64,000 nt of DNA from contig NZ_VNJK01000001.1 in the NCBI RefSeq assembly GCF_007786455.1, positions 2,938,673 to 3,002,672 of the forward strand. Direction: 5' to 3'. The translations under genes were made by a program, and so were the position numbers. The notes beneath the pieces were generated by a model. That model was not told where the DNA came from, did not search any database, and worked only from the letters and a program-made list of their open reading frames with translations. This DNA comes from Paenibacillus agilis. Lineage in GTDB: Bacteria; Bacillota; Bacilli; Paenibacillales; Paenibacillaceae. Position 1 is the stretch's first letter; each line of letters opens with the position of its first letter. Of the stretch, positions 55,137-62,939 are shown one piece after another.

Positions 55137-55178
55137 CAAAAAACCGCAACGCACCAACACACTTGGTACATTGCGGTT
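55137..55178 (-). terminator. cinA terminator
   Basis: AACCGCAA..ACCA pairs with TGGT..TTGCGGTT (55142-55178) with small mismatches. T6 follows on the minus strand, separating cinA from the recA promoter. Confidence 0.85.
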
Positions 55179-55293
55179 CCTCCGCTTCTTAAACGTACAT
55201 CTATTATATGATCAACTAGAGCGAATAACAAGCAACACATCCACGTAACTACCAAACGCACATAAACACGCGCATATCAGATGTAAACCACTT

Positions 55294-56553
55294 TTAATCA
55301 GCTTGCTGCTTTAGCATTTTCCACAATCGATGCAATACCGTTTTAACGGTACGCACACGAACCATCTCTCGATTACCATTTATTCGCAAAGACTCAACTA
55401 CGGTATTCTTATCGCGTTCAGCAATACCTATATATACGAGCCCTACAGGCTTTCCTTCTGATTCAGTCGGACCTGCAACACCCGTGATCGAGATTGCAAT
55501 ATCCGCATTTGTACGCTCCAACACACCCTCAGCCATTAACGTTGCCGTTTGTTCACTAATGGCACCTGGAGCACCCTCACCTTCCAAAACATTCATTGGA
55601 ATACCTAGCAACCGATGCTTCATATCATTTGTATAGGTGACAACTCCACCAAGATACATTGCACTTACTCCAGAAACCGAAGTAATCGTTTCAGCAAATA
55701 GTCCGCCTGTACAACTCTCAGCCGAAGCCAACGTTAATCCGCGCGTGGTCATCAAGTCAACAACAATACTTTCAAGCGGCAAATCCGCTATTGCATAAAT
55801 ATATGATTCCAGACGTGATCGTATAAGCAACTCCAACTGGTCCAATTTGCGATTAGCTTCATCTTGTGAAACACTTTTCGTCGCTAATCGAATCAATACT
55901 TCGCCTTCCTTTGCGTAAGGAGCAATGGTAGGATCTGTCTGTCCCGCTATCAAATCTTTTAATTGTTCTTCTAAATTCGATTCACCAATACCAGCAAATT
56001 TTAACATGCGCGTGTATAGGGCCTGTGCTTCCTGAAGCACATGCTGCTTCAGCCAAGGAACTGCGACATTAAGAAACATAGGCTTCATTTCTTTTGGCGG
56101 ACCAGGCAGAAGCAAGTACGTGGTACCATCAGCAACTATTGCATTGCCAATTGCAAGCCCCGCTTCATTATCCAATGGGAACGCGCCTTCAATCGAATCT
56201 GCTTGGCGCTTGTTGCTCTCTACCATATGAATACCGCGCTCACGGAACATATTCTCAATCTTCTCTAAACCTGGTTTGTAAATGCTTATTTTTCGTCCAA
56301 GCAGATCCGCTACGACTTCTTTTGTTATATCATCCATAGTCGGTCCAAGCCCGCCTGTTAAAATAACGATATCCGCTCGCTTTCGCGCCGTATCAACAAC
56401 TTCTTTCATTCGATGAGGATTATCTCCCACGACCGTCTGGTAATATACATCTATACCCAACAGGGCAAGTTGCTGCGACAAAAACTGTGCATTCGTATTT
56501 ACAATCTGACCGAGCAGCAATTCTGTTCCAACGGCTATCATTTCCGCTTTCAT
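55294..56553 (-). CDS. cinA: Competence/damage-inducible protein CinA
   Basis: A 419-residue two-domain protein. The N-terminal MoCF/molybdopterin-binding-like domain (about 1-170; MIAVGTELLLGQIVNTNAQFLS, GGLGPTMDDITKEV) and the C-terminal CinA/nicotinamide mononucleotide deamidase domain (about 255-415; SAESCTGGLFAETITSVSG, GGVVTYTNDMKHRLLG, SITGVAGP) are both complete. Known roles are NMN deamidation and competence-linked DNA uptake. It lies between pgsA and recA as in Bacillus. Confidence 0.94.
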   Translation of the reverse strand: MKAEMIAVGTELLLGQIVNTNAQFLSQQLALLGIDVYYQTVVGDNPHRMKEVVDTARKRADIVILTGGLGPTMDDITKEVVADLLGRKISIYKPGLEKIENMFRERGIHMVESNKRQADSIEGAFPLDNEAGLAIGNAIVADGTTYLLLPGPPKEMKPMFLNVAVPWLKQHVLQEAQALYTRMLKFAGIGESNLEEQLKDLIAGQTDPTIAPYAKEGEVLIRLATKSVSQDEANRKLDQLELLIRSRLESYIYAIADLPLESIVVDLMTTRGLTLASAESCTGGLFAETITSVSGVSAMYLGGVVTYTNDMKHRLLGIPMNVLEGEGAPGAISEQTATLMAEGVLERTNADIAISITGVAGPTESEGKPVGLVYIGIAERDKNTVVESLRINGNREMVRVRTVKTVLHRLWKMLKQQAD

Positions 56554-56603
56554 CTTACGCCCACCACCATCATTTTATAAGTATGAACCTTACAAATATC
56601 AAA

Positions 56604-56646
56604 GGCAGCAGGCCGCTCAAAATAAACTGAGCTCAAGCCTGCTGCC
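56604..56646 (-). terminator. pgsA terminator
   Basis: GGCAGCAGGC (56604-56613) pairs perfectly with GCCTGCTGCC (56637-56646), followed by TTTGAT on the minus strand. Confidence 0.75.
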
Positions 56647-56658
56647 AATCTTTCAGTG

Positions 56659-57237
56659 CTAAGAGAGTCGCAGCACCTTTTTATTCTTTACAAAATAGTC
56701 AATCCCTGAATATACCGTAATCAGCGCGGCTGCCCATGTTGCAACTACATCAAATGGGAATCCGATGAAAGCAAACGGGAAGTTATTCAACAACATAGCA
56801 ATAATAGCTGTAATTTGGATGGCAGTCTTCCATTTGCCCCACGTGCTCGCAGCAACAACAGTGCCTTCAAGCAAGGCAACTTGGCGCAAGCCTGTTACAG
56901 CAAATTCCCGGCTAATGATAACAACAGCGATCCACGCATCACATTTGCCCATTTCCACAAGTGAAATTAGAACAGCTGCAACTAGCAGCTTATCCGCCAG
57001 CGGATCAAGCAGCTTGCCCAGATTGGTTACCATTTTGCGCTTACGCGCTATGTATCCATCCAAACCATCCGTACTCGCAGCAATGATGAAAATTAGCGCC
57101 GCAATTATCTGGTTGTACGTAATATAAAATTCGTCTATACGGATCGGCGGGAAATAATCAACGTTCACCAGTAAAAAGAACATCATGATTGGAACGAGAA
57201 AAATACGCGCCAATGTAATCTTGTTAGCCAGATTCAA
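56659..57237 (-). CDS. pgsA: CDP-diacylglycerol-glycerol-3-phosphate 3-phosphatidyltransferase
   Basis: A 192-residue integral membrane enzyme that makes phosphatidylglycerol phosphate, the first step to anionic phospholipids. The CDP-alcohol phosphotransferase signature is complete: DGLDGYIARKRKMVTNLGK followed by LLDPLADK (two Asp pairs with Ala-Arg and Gly between). Five to six membrane helices are predicted. It starts with TTG eight bases after GGGGAGGG, directly after the stop of a 28-codon ORF. Confidence 0.95.
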   Translation of the reverse strand: MNLANKITLARIFLVPIMMFFLLVNVDYFPPIRIDEFYITYNQIIAALIFIIAASTDGLDGYIARKRKMVTNLGKLLDPLADKLLVAAVLISLVEMGKCDAWIAVVIISREFAVTGLRQVALLEGTVVAASTWGKWKTAIQITAIIAMLLNNFPFAFIGFPFDVVATWAAALITVYSGIDYFVKNKKVLRLS

Positions 57238-57324
57238 CTAAACACCCTCCCCGGCCAAGTAAAGCTCATGTGCATGTGCAATGACCGATTGTTTCAATGC
57301 CATGATTGTATGCTTGTCTGCCAT
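57238..57324 (-). CDS. 28-residue small ORF abutting pgsA
   Basis: An ATG with GGGAGA eight bases upstream opens a frame MADKHTIMALKQSVIAHAHE followed by LYLAGEGV. Its TAG stop is immediately followed by the TTG start of pgsA, whose ribosome binding site lies inside the small ORF. So ribosomes ending the small ORF could restart on pgsA. No known family is recognised. It may be a leader peptide or simply a frame that drives coupling. Confidence 0.5.
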   Translation of the reverse strand: MADKHTIMALKQSVIAHAHELYLAGEGV

Positions 57325-57412
57325 AAATGCATCTCCCACTATGGTAATACAATTCAAACATACCTCTATTTGAATCGTAATATACCTCTGTAATTATTAA
57401 GTTTTCTTAATA

Positions 57413-57442
57413 AGTATAATACAGAGCAAATGCTATAGTCAA
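57413..57442 (-). promoter_or_regulatory. Promoter of the small ORF-pgsA transcript
   Basis: TTGACT (57437-57442), 18 bases and TATACT (57413-57418) on the minus strand, about 90 bases before the small ORF. Confidence 0.7.
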
Positions 57443-57526
57443 AATGCAAAACAAGTATGCGCCCTCGCATGGCCCTTAAGTCGACTATGATAAAATCAAT
57501 ATACTTAGAAATTAATCTATGGAGTG

Positions 57527-58015
57527 CTAGCGATAGTTAGTAAATTGTAAATCCAATGGCAAATTCGCTTCACGCAACAGTTTCATAACAGATTGGAGAT
57601 CATCCTTATTTTTTCCTGTTACCCGCAGTTGATCACCTTGAATCTGGCTTTTTACTTTAAGCTTAGAATCGCGGATTAGTACGTTAATCTTTTTAGAAAC
57701 ATCTTGCTCAATTCCTTGCTTTAAACGAACACGTTGGCGTACAGTACCACCTGAAGCTGGTTCGATTTTGCCGAAATCCATGTTCTTGATAGAAACTCCA
57801 CGTTTAATTAGCTTGGACTCTAAAATATCGATCAAACTTTTCAGCTTGTAATCATCATCCGATACAAGTACAAGCTCCTCTTTTTCCAATGACATCGCAC
57901 TTTTACTGCCTTTAAAGTCAAAGCGAGTAGCGATTTCGCGCTCAGCCTGTGTAATGGCGTTGCTTACTTCTTGCAGATCAGTCTTACTTGTAATATCAAA
58001 TGAATATTCAGCCAT
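57527..58015 (-). CDS. YajQ-family nucleotide-binding protein
   Basis: A 162-residue protein of the YajQ/UPF0234 family: [21 protein letters not shown] at the start, [14 protein letters not shown] in the first third and [21 protein letters not shown] near the end. The length and motifs are typical. Members bind RNA or, in Xanthomonas, cyclic di-GMP; the role in Firmicutes is not settled. AAGGAGG precedes the ATG. It is likely a single-gene unit. Confidence 0.93.
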   Translation of the reverse strand: MAEYSFDITSKTDLQEVSNAITQAEREIATRFDFKGSKSAMSLEKEELVLVSDDDYKLKSLIDILESKLIKRGVSIKNMDFGKIEPASGGTVRQRVRLKQGIEQDVSKKINVLIRDSKLKVKSQIQGDQLRVTGKNKDDLQSVMKLLREANLPLDLQFTNYR

Positions 58016-58060
58016 ATGTATGCCTCCTTAAATTTCGTATCCTAATCTATAACAACACAA

Positions 58061-58098
58061 GGGCATTCCTTTGCACGCAAACTGCGATAGGAATGCCC
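58061..58098 (-). terminator. Hairpin after the small two-helix membrane gene
   Basis: GGGCATTCCT (58061-58070) pairs perfectly with AGGAATGCCC (58089-58098). Only a weak T-tract follows on the minus strand. Confidence 0.7.
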
Positions 58099-58124
58099 CA
58101 GTGCTTTCATCCGATTGTACGGCG

Positions 58125-58289
58125 CTAATATCGGGCACGAGAAGGTGCTCGAAACATGTCCAATATTCCTAGGAGGACATGTGCTAGACCGAACCCCATG
58201 ATTCCAAAGCCCCATGCACTAGGCGTCAAATAATAACCTAACAAGCTCACGACAACACCAATAGCTGCTACACCCCAACTAACCGCCAT
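58125..58289 (-). CDS. Small two-helix membrane protein
   Basis: A 54-residue hydrophobic protein (MAVSWGVAAIGVVVSLLGYY; SAWGFGIMGFGLAHVLLGIL) with two helices and a basic end RAPSRARY. It has a good site, GAGGTG seven bases before the ATG. Homologues in Bacilli are likely given its tidy structure and position, but I do not recognise a named family. The longer frame of seven extra codons lacks a site. Confidence 0.65.
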   Translation of the reverse strand: MAVSWGVAAIGVVVSLLGYYLTPSAWGFGIMGFGLAHVLLGILDMFRAPSRARY

Positions 58290-58429
58290 AATCGACACCT
58301 CGCTGTTCATGAGAATATTCGCCGCAGTCCTATTCTCTCCGAAGCCAAATCAAATATGCTTCAAAAATGGAACATGAAATGACGATTCATCCATTCAGCA
58401 CGGAATCAGCAGTTCGTTTTGTTATAAGG

Positions 58430-59371
58430 CTATGGTGTCTCAGTAGCCGCACCTGTATTGCTTGTCCCAGCCTGTTCTTGAAGTTGCTTAGCTTCCTCCT
58501 CAGACACCGCTCTAACCCGTATCGTCTTCGAACTCGTCTTATCACCATCATCAAGAGTTTGACCATTTACGATTACCTCAATAAGGTCAGCTCGTCCAGT
58601 TCGGATATTAACGCCTTGTTCTGTTATATCAACAACTTGAGATTTACCATTTTCAAGCGTATTCCAGAACAATCGCTTACCGTTCTGATCCCGTTCAGTG
58701 ACGCCAAGCCAACTATCTCCGCCCACACCTTTAATTTCAACCTTTAAAGGCTGATCACCAGGCGCAGCTACGACGAACGTATTCATACGTGAAGTTGAAC
58801 TTTCCTGAACAATTAGCATCTCTTGATTCTGCTCTGGTTCTGTTACAGGTTCTTGTTCAGTAGGAGGTACAGGCTCTTCTGTATTACCATTGCTTCCGTT
58901 CCCTGCATTCCCTGTATTTTCAGCAGGCTGTTGCGCGCCTTCGGAAACATTAGTGTTATCGATGCTTTTCGATTCATCGCCTTTAGAAGCCTGATTCGCA
59001 ACAATATAGAGAATAACCAGTATTAATATGACAAATGACCACATTAACAGTGTTGTTGCCCATTTTCCAAAACCTTCACTATGTTGTACTTTGCGCTTAT
59101 TTCGGATCATCGGTTCGACAGGCTGTTCTTGCTCTTCTACCGGCATTGTATTCCGATAATATTGTAAAATTTCATCCGGGTTCAATCCGACCGTTTCTGC
59201 ATAAGTCTTTACAAACGCCCGTACATAGAACGAACCTGGAAGAACATTATAGTCTCCCTCTTCGATCGCTTCCAAATATCGTCTGCGAATCTTTGTTGCT
59301 TCTTGTACGTCATCTAAAGATAATCCTTTTTCAAGTCGAGCTTTTTTCAACATTTGCCCAAGTTCTGACAC
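58430..59371 (-). CDS. rodZ: RodZ-like membrane protein (HTH, transmembrane, DUF4115)
   Basis: A 313-residue bitopic protein: N-terminal XRE-type helix-turn-helix (about 4-70; GQMLKKARLEKGLSLDDVQEATKIRRRYLEAIEEGDY), a membrane helix (about 108-127), a Gly/Asn/Pro/Glu-rich linker and a C-terminal DUF4115 beta domain (about 195-290; VEIKGVGGDSWLGVTERDQNGKRLF). This is the RodZ layout, which links MreB to the membrane in rod-shaped cells. In Bacillus the ymfM gene has the same place upstream of pgsA. It starts with GTG after GGAGGTG. Confidence 0.9.
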   Translation of the reverse strand: MSELGQMLKKARLEKGLSLDDVQEATKIRRRYLEAIEEGDYNVLPGSFYVRAFVKTYAETVGLNPDEILQYYRNTMPVEEQEQPVEPMIRNKRKVQHSEGFGKWATTLLMWSFVILILVILYIVANQASKGDESKSIDNTNVSEGAQQPAENTGNAGNGSNGNTEEPVPPTEQEPVTEPEQNQEMLIVQESSTSRMNTFVVAAPGDQPLKVEIKGVGGDSWLGVTERDQNGKRLFWNTLENGKSQVVDITEQGVNIRTGRADLIEVIVNGQTLDDGDKTSSKTIRVRAVSEEEAKQLQEQAGTSNTGAATETP

Positions 59372-59425
59372 ATTCTCACCTCCTACACCAAATAATATCC
59401 GAGCTAGTTATGATTCCTATATATA

Positions 59426-60190
59426 TTATAAATCGTTATAATTCAGCGTAAACGTTTCATACGTAATTTCTTCTTCCGGAGTGTTCCGCAGCTCAATAAT
59501 ATAATCGAAAAAGTCATAATCATACTGCGTTTCCCGAACAAAGATGTCTGGATGTTCAATCACTTTAGTCGAAGGCATATTCATTACTTCTTGCAGAAGC
59601 AACTCGTGCTTATCATTAGAACGAATCGTAGAAACGATTCCATCAATAATGAATATATTATTCGGCTGACTTTCCTCTTCAGACATTTGACTGCGCACCG
59701 TCTGTCTAAGCAAGGTGGACGACACAAATGTCCAGCGCTTCATAGCACATACACTGCCAGCTATTATGGATTCCGTCTTACCAACACGCGGCATTCCACG
59801 CAAGCCTATAACCTGATGGCCGTCTCGCTTGAAAATTTCACCAAGAAAATCGACGAGCAGACCTAGCTCATCACGGGTAAAACGAAATGTCTTATGGTCA
59901 TCACTGTCCCGTTCAATATAGCGACCATGACGAACAGCCAAAATATCAACTAACTTAGGTTGACGAAGCGCAGTAATCGTGATGTTATCTACTTTCTTCA
60001 TCATTTGTCCCATGAGCTGAATCTTCTCATCATCATCTGTCTGGAGCAGCATTCCTCTTGTCTTACCTTCAACACCATTTATCGTCAATATATTGACTTC
60101 CAACATCCCAAGCAACGAGGCAATATCTCCTAGCAAGCCGGGACGATTTTTATGTATTTTATACTCCATGTACCACTGTTTATACTCCAT
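59426..60190 (-). CDS. DUF3388 family protein (ACT-like domain plus P-loop)
   Basis: A 254-residue protein similar to Bacillus YmfK/DUF3388. Residues about 7-75 form an ACT-like domain (NRPGLLGDIASLLGMLEVNILTINGVEG). The remainder carries a clear Walker A GMPRVGKT (132-139) and a Walker B-like NIFIIDG (about 181-187), as in P-loop NTPases. The function is unestablished; a small-molecule-sensing NTPase is a reasonable inference. The start is the ATG after GGGG in a weak site; an upstream ATG in frame has none. Confidence 0.85.
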   Translation of the reverse strand: MEYKQWYMEYKIHKNRPGLLGDIASLLGMLEVNILTINGVEGKTRGMLLQTDDDEKIQLMGQMMKKVDNITITALRQPKLVDILAVRHGRYIERDSDDHKTFRFTRDELGLLVDFLGEIFKRDGHQVIGLRGMPRVGKTESIIAGSVCAMKRWTFVSSTLLRQTVRSQMSEEESQPNNIFIIDGIVSTIRSNDKHELLLQEVMNMPSTKVIEHPDIFVRETQYDYDFFDYIIELRNTPEEEITYETFTLNYNDL

Positions 60191-60361
60191 AACACAACCC
60201 CATTCTGCGTTATCCGCTTCCATTCTACAATAATTGAGACATAAATGCCACAGACCTTGTCGAAAATTAACGAAAATTATAATTTATAGATGTAATCTTA
60301 CTCTTCAAGGTAGAATGACCTTATTATAACAGATTGTGAGCACGTATTCATGGGGCAGTAG

Positions 60362-60402
60362 AAAAAGAGCGGCCAGATAGCTTTTCCCGCTTCTGTCCGC
60401 TC
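60362..60402 (-). terminator. Terminator of the DUF3243 gene
   Basis: GAGCGG (60367-60372) pairs with CCGCTC (60397-60402), with an inner CCAGA/TCTG extension. TTTTTC follows on the minus strand. Confidence 0.75.
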
Positions 60403-60409
60403 AATTGTG

Positions 60410-60664
60410 TCAGCCTTTTTGTTCCGCAAGCTTAACCATTAAACGAGCAATCGTCTTTTTATCCTGCTCGTCTCCAACATCCCACAGTTCCTTAATGGCA
60501 TGCTCTTGCTCATTCTGGGGCGATACCTTTTCATCTAAAAAAGAACCGATTTCGTATGCAAGCTTAGAAATGGTTTCTTCGCTTAGACCTACTTTTTTCG
60601 CTTGCTGAACACGCTCACCAAGAAATTTTTTCCAAGAATCAAAGTTTTCTAATACAGATGACAT
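60410..60664 (-). CDS. DUF3243 family protein (YmfJ-like)
   Basis: An 84-residue helical cytosolic protein. It matches Bacillus YmfJ in layout (SVLENFDSWKKFLGERVQQAKK, EIGSFLDEKVSPQNEQEHAIKELW, RLMVKLAE). The role is unknown. TCAGGAGG precedes the ATG. Its place between the SDR gene and the DUF3388 gene is the conserved ymf order. Confidence 0.9.
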   Translation of the reverse strand: MSSVLENFDSWKKFLGERVQQAKKVGLSEETISKLAYEIGSFLDEKVSPQNEQEHAIKELWDVGDEQDKKTIARLMVKLAEQKG

Positions 60665-60806
60665 ATTCCATACCTCCTGACCAGCTGCTCAATTCAATGG
60701 GCGAAACATCGCGCATTTGTAATATGTGCGAACGTTAAAAACTTATGCATGTGATGCACATCACCACTGACCAATGAACATTGATATGGAAGGTTCAAAA
60801 AACGTA

Positions 60807-61556
60807 CTACGTAAGCCAGCCACCGTTGGGACTAATAATCTGACCATTAATGTATGCGGACTCAGGCAACGAAAGGAAATAAATCAATGAAGCAATCTCC
60901 TGTGGCGTACCTAAACGACCAGCAGGTATTTCCGTCTCAAGTGCAGCCTTATCCTCCATTGCTAAGTGAGACAGCATGTCCGTCTGCACCGCACCAGGAG
61001 CAACCGCATTAACCGTAATGCCCGATGGGGCGAGTTCCTTAGCAAGTCCTTTTGTAAAAGCGTTAATACCACCCTTGGCTGTCGAATACAACACCTCACA
61101 GGATGCTCCAGTCACGCCCCATATGGAAGATACGTTAATAATACGTCCATACTGCTGACGGATCATATGCGGCACAAAAAGCTGTGCGCATCGGAACGGA
61201 CCTTTGAGATTGACGGACATACAGTCCTCCCATTCTTCATCCGTTACATCTGTAAAAAGACCGTATGTCGAATTGCCAGCATTATTGACAAGTATATCTG
61301 GTGCAAAACCATGTATATCCAGCTGTTCCTTCATGCGCACAAGCTGTTCTCGGCTGCGAATATCTGCTGCAATCGTTAATACTTCACTGCCTCTTGCCAT
61401 GCAACGTCGTGCTACCTCATTAGCTGCTTCATGGGCCTGATGATAGTGTATCGCTATACGTACTCCCTCTGCAGCGAAACGTTCAGCAGTAGCAGCCCCA
61501 ATTCCCCGACTTCCGCCTGTTATTAGAACGGTCGTCTCTGTTAAAGCCTTCATCAT
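60807..61556 (-). CDS. SDR-family oxidoreductase (YmfI-like, 3-oxoacyl-ACP reductase type)
   Basis: A 249-residue short-chain dehydrogenase. The cofactor site is ITGGSRGIGAA (TGxxxGIG), then NNAGNSTYGLF, catalytic Ser in VSSIWGVTGAS, and YSTAKGG with Tyr and Lys. The fold and length resemble FabG; the place downstream of ymfH equals Bacillus ymfI. The natural substrate is unknown. The start is the ATG six bases after GAGGAG, one of two adjacent ATGs. Confidence 0.9.
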   Translation of the reverse strand: MMKALTETTVLITGGSRGIGAATAERFAAEGVRIAIHYHQAHEAANEVARRCMARGSEVLTIAADIRSREQLVRMKEQLDIHGFAPDILVNNAGNSTYGLFTDVTDEEWEDCMSVNLKGPFRCAQLFVPHMIRQQYGRIINVSSIWGVTGASCEVLYSTAKGGINAFTKGLAKELAPSGITVNAVAPGAVQTDMLSHLAMEDKAALETEIPAGRLGTPQEIASLIYFLSLPESAYINGQIISPNGGWLT

Positions 61557-61646
61557 CCAGTTCTCCTCTTCTCCCTGTATGCACATACATAAGGCGCACT
61601 TCCGCATAAGTGAAGTACGCCCAGATGTTATATCGCTGTTGCCGAA

Positions 61647-62939
61647 TCATTCTTCTGTCTTTTGTTCCACAATGGAGACAGCTAACTGCTCCCATTTAAA
61701 ATGGTCTTGTAAACGTTGATTGATTTGTTCTAAGGTTACATGCTCATATACATCCAGTATATCAAACAAATCAGTCCCGCGAAACGTATGCTTTGTGAAT
61801 TCATTTGCAATCGATTCCGGAGAATTCAACAAACGCATATACGTTCCAATACGCTTATTTCGTGTCCGTTCGAATGCCTCTTGTGAAAACCCTACTTTTT
61901 TCTGAGCTTCAATTGCTTCCTTGACCCGCTTTATTAGCTCATCAGGATCTTGTGTCTCTCCCCCAATGATCGTAAACGCTGTGTTTGTATCACAATTATA
62001 TTCGTATCCGATATTATCTGAAGTTAGCCCTTCTTCATAAAGCGTCTGGGATAGTTTTGTACTGCTGCCCAACATAAGATCAAGCATAATGCGTGTCGCC
62101 AGCTCATGCTCTAGCAATGCTTTTCCTTCTAAGCCTGGGCGCTCTTCTTTACATCCGAACAAGCATTTAGCCATCGACACAGGCAAGCTCGTTACTTTGC
62201 GAGGCGTTCGTACTTGTAACGGCTCCTCATCGAAGAATCGTTCGATTTCCCCTTGTTTTGAAAAAGACTTGGCTGCTTGATTCCCGCGCACTAACTCAAA
62301 TATTTGCTCTGGCTCTACACCACCCACAATAAATAGCATCATATTAGAAGGGTGATAGAAAGTATGGTAGCACTGAAGAAGCGTGTCTCTCGTAATTTCT
62401 TGTATCGATTCAACCGTACCTGCAATGTCAATATAAATCGGATGGCGCTGATACATTGCTTCAATAAGTCCGAAGTACGCTCTCCAATCCGCATTATCAC
62501 GATACATATTGATCTCTTGCTCGATAATGCCTTTTTCTTTCTCTACACTTTCTACGGAGAAATAAGGATTTTGCACAAAATCAATCAAAGTGGTTATGTT
62601 CTTTTCAATTTGATCAGTAGCAGAAAATAAATATACCGTACGATCAAATGTTGTAAAGGCGTTTGCAGAAGCACCTTGTTGGGCAAAGGAAGTGAATACA
62701 TCTCCTTCGGGCTCCTCAAACATTTTATGTTCTAAAAAATGTGCGATTCCATCTGGTACTTGGACAGGTTCCTCACCTTCTACCTTAAAATGATTGTCGA
62801 TGGAACCATATCGAGTAGAAAAAGTCGCATATGTTTTCTGAAAACCTGGCTTTGGTAAAACATAAACATCTAAACCATTGTCCATACGCTCATAGTAAAG
62901 TGTCTCTTGGATGCGATTGTACTCCCGCTTATTCATCAC
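61647..62939 (-). CDS. M16-family metallopeptidase (YmfH-like)
   Basis: A 430-residue zinc protease of the insulinase/pitrilysin family. The inverted zinc motif HFLEH (67-71) is intact and the distal Glu lies in EKGIIEQEINMY, so it should be the active subunit. Its N-terminal half has DNGLDVYVLPKPGFQKTYATFST. It overlaps the end of ymfF by a few bases (GTGATG), so the two are co-translated and likely form a heterodimer with YmfF. GGGAGG precedes the start; GTG or the adjacent ATG is used. Confidence 0.92.
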   Translation of the reverse strand: MMNKREYNRIQETLYYERMDNGLDVYVLPKPGFQKTYATFSTRYGSIDNHFKVEGEEPVQVPDGIAHFLEHKMFEEPEGDVFTSFAQQGASANAFTTFDRTVYLFSATDQIEKNITTLIDFVQNPYFSVESVEKEKGIIEQEINMYRDNADWRAYFGLIEAMYQRHPIYIDIAGTVESIQEITRDTLLQCYHTFYHPSNMMLFIVGGVEPEQIFELVRGNQAAKSFSKQGEIERFFDEEPLQVRTPRKVTSLPVSMAKCLFGCKEERPGLEGKALLEHELATRIMLDLMLGSSTKLSQTLYEEGLTSDNIGYEYNCDTNTAFTIIGGETQDPDELIKRVKEAIEAQKKVGFSQEAFERTRNKRIGTYMRLLNSPESIANEFTKHTFRGTDLFDILDVYEHVTLEQINQRLQDHFKWEQLAVSIVEQKTEE

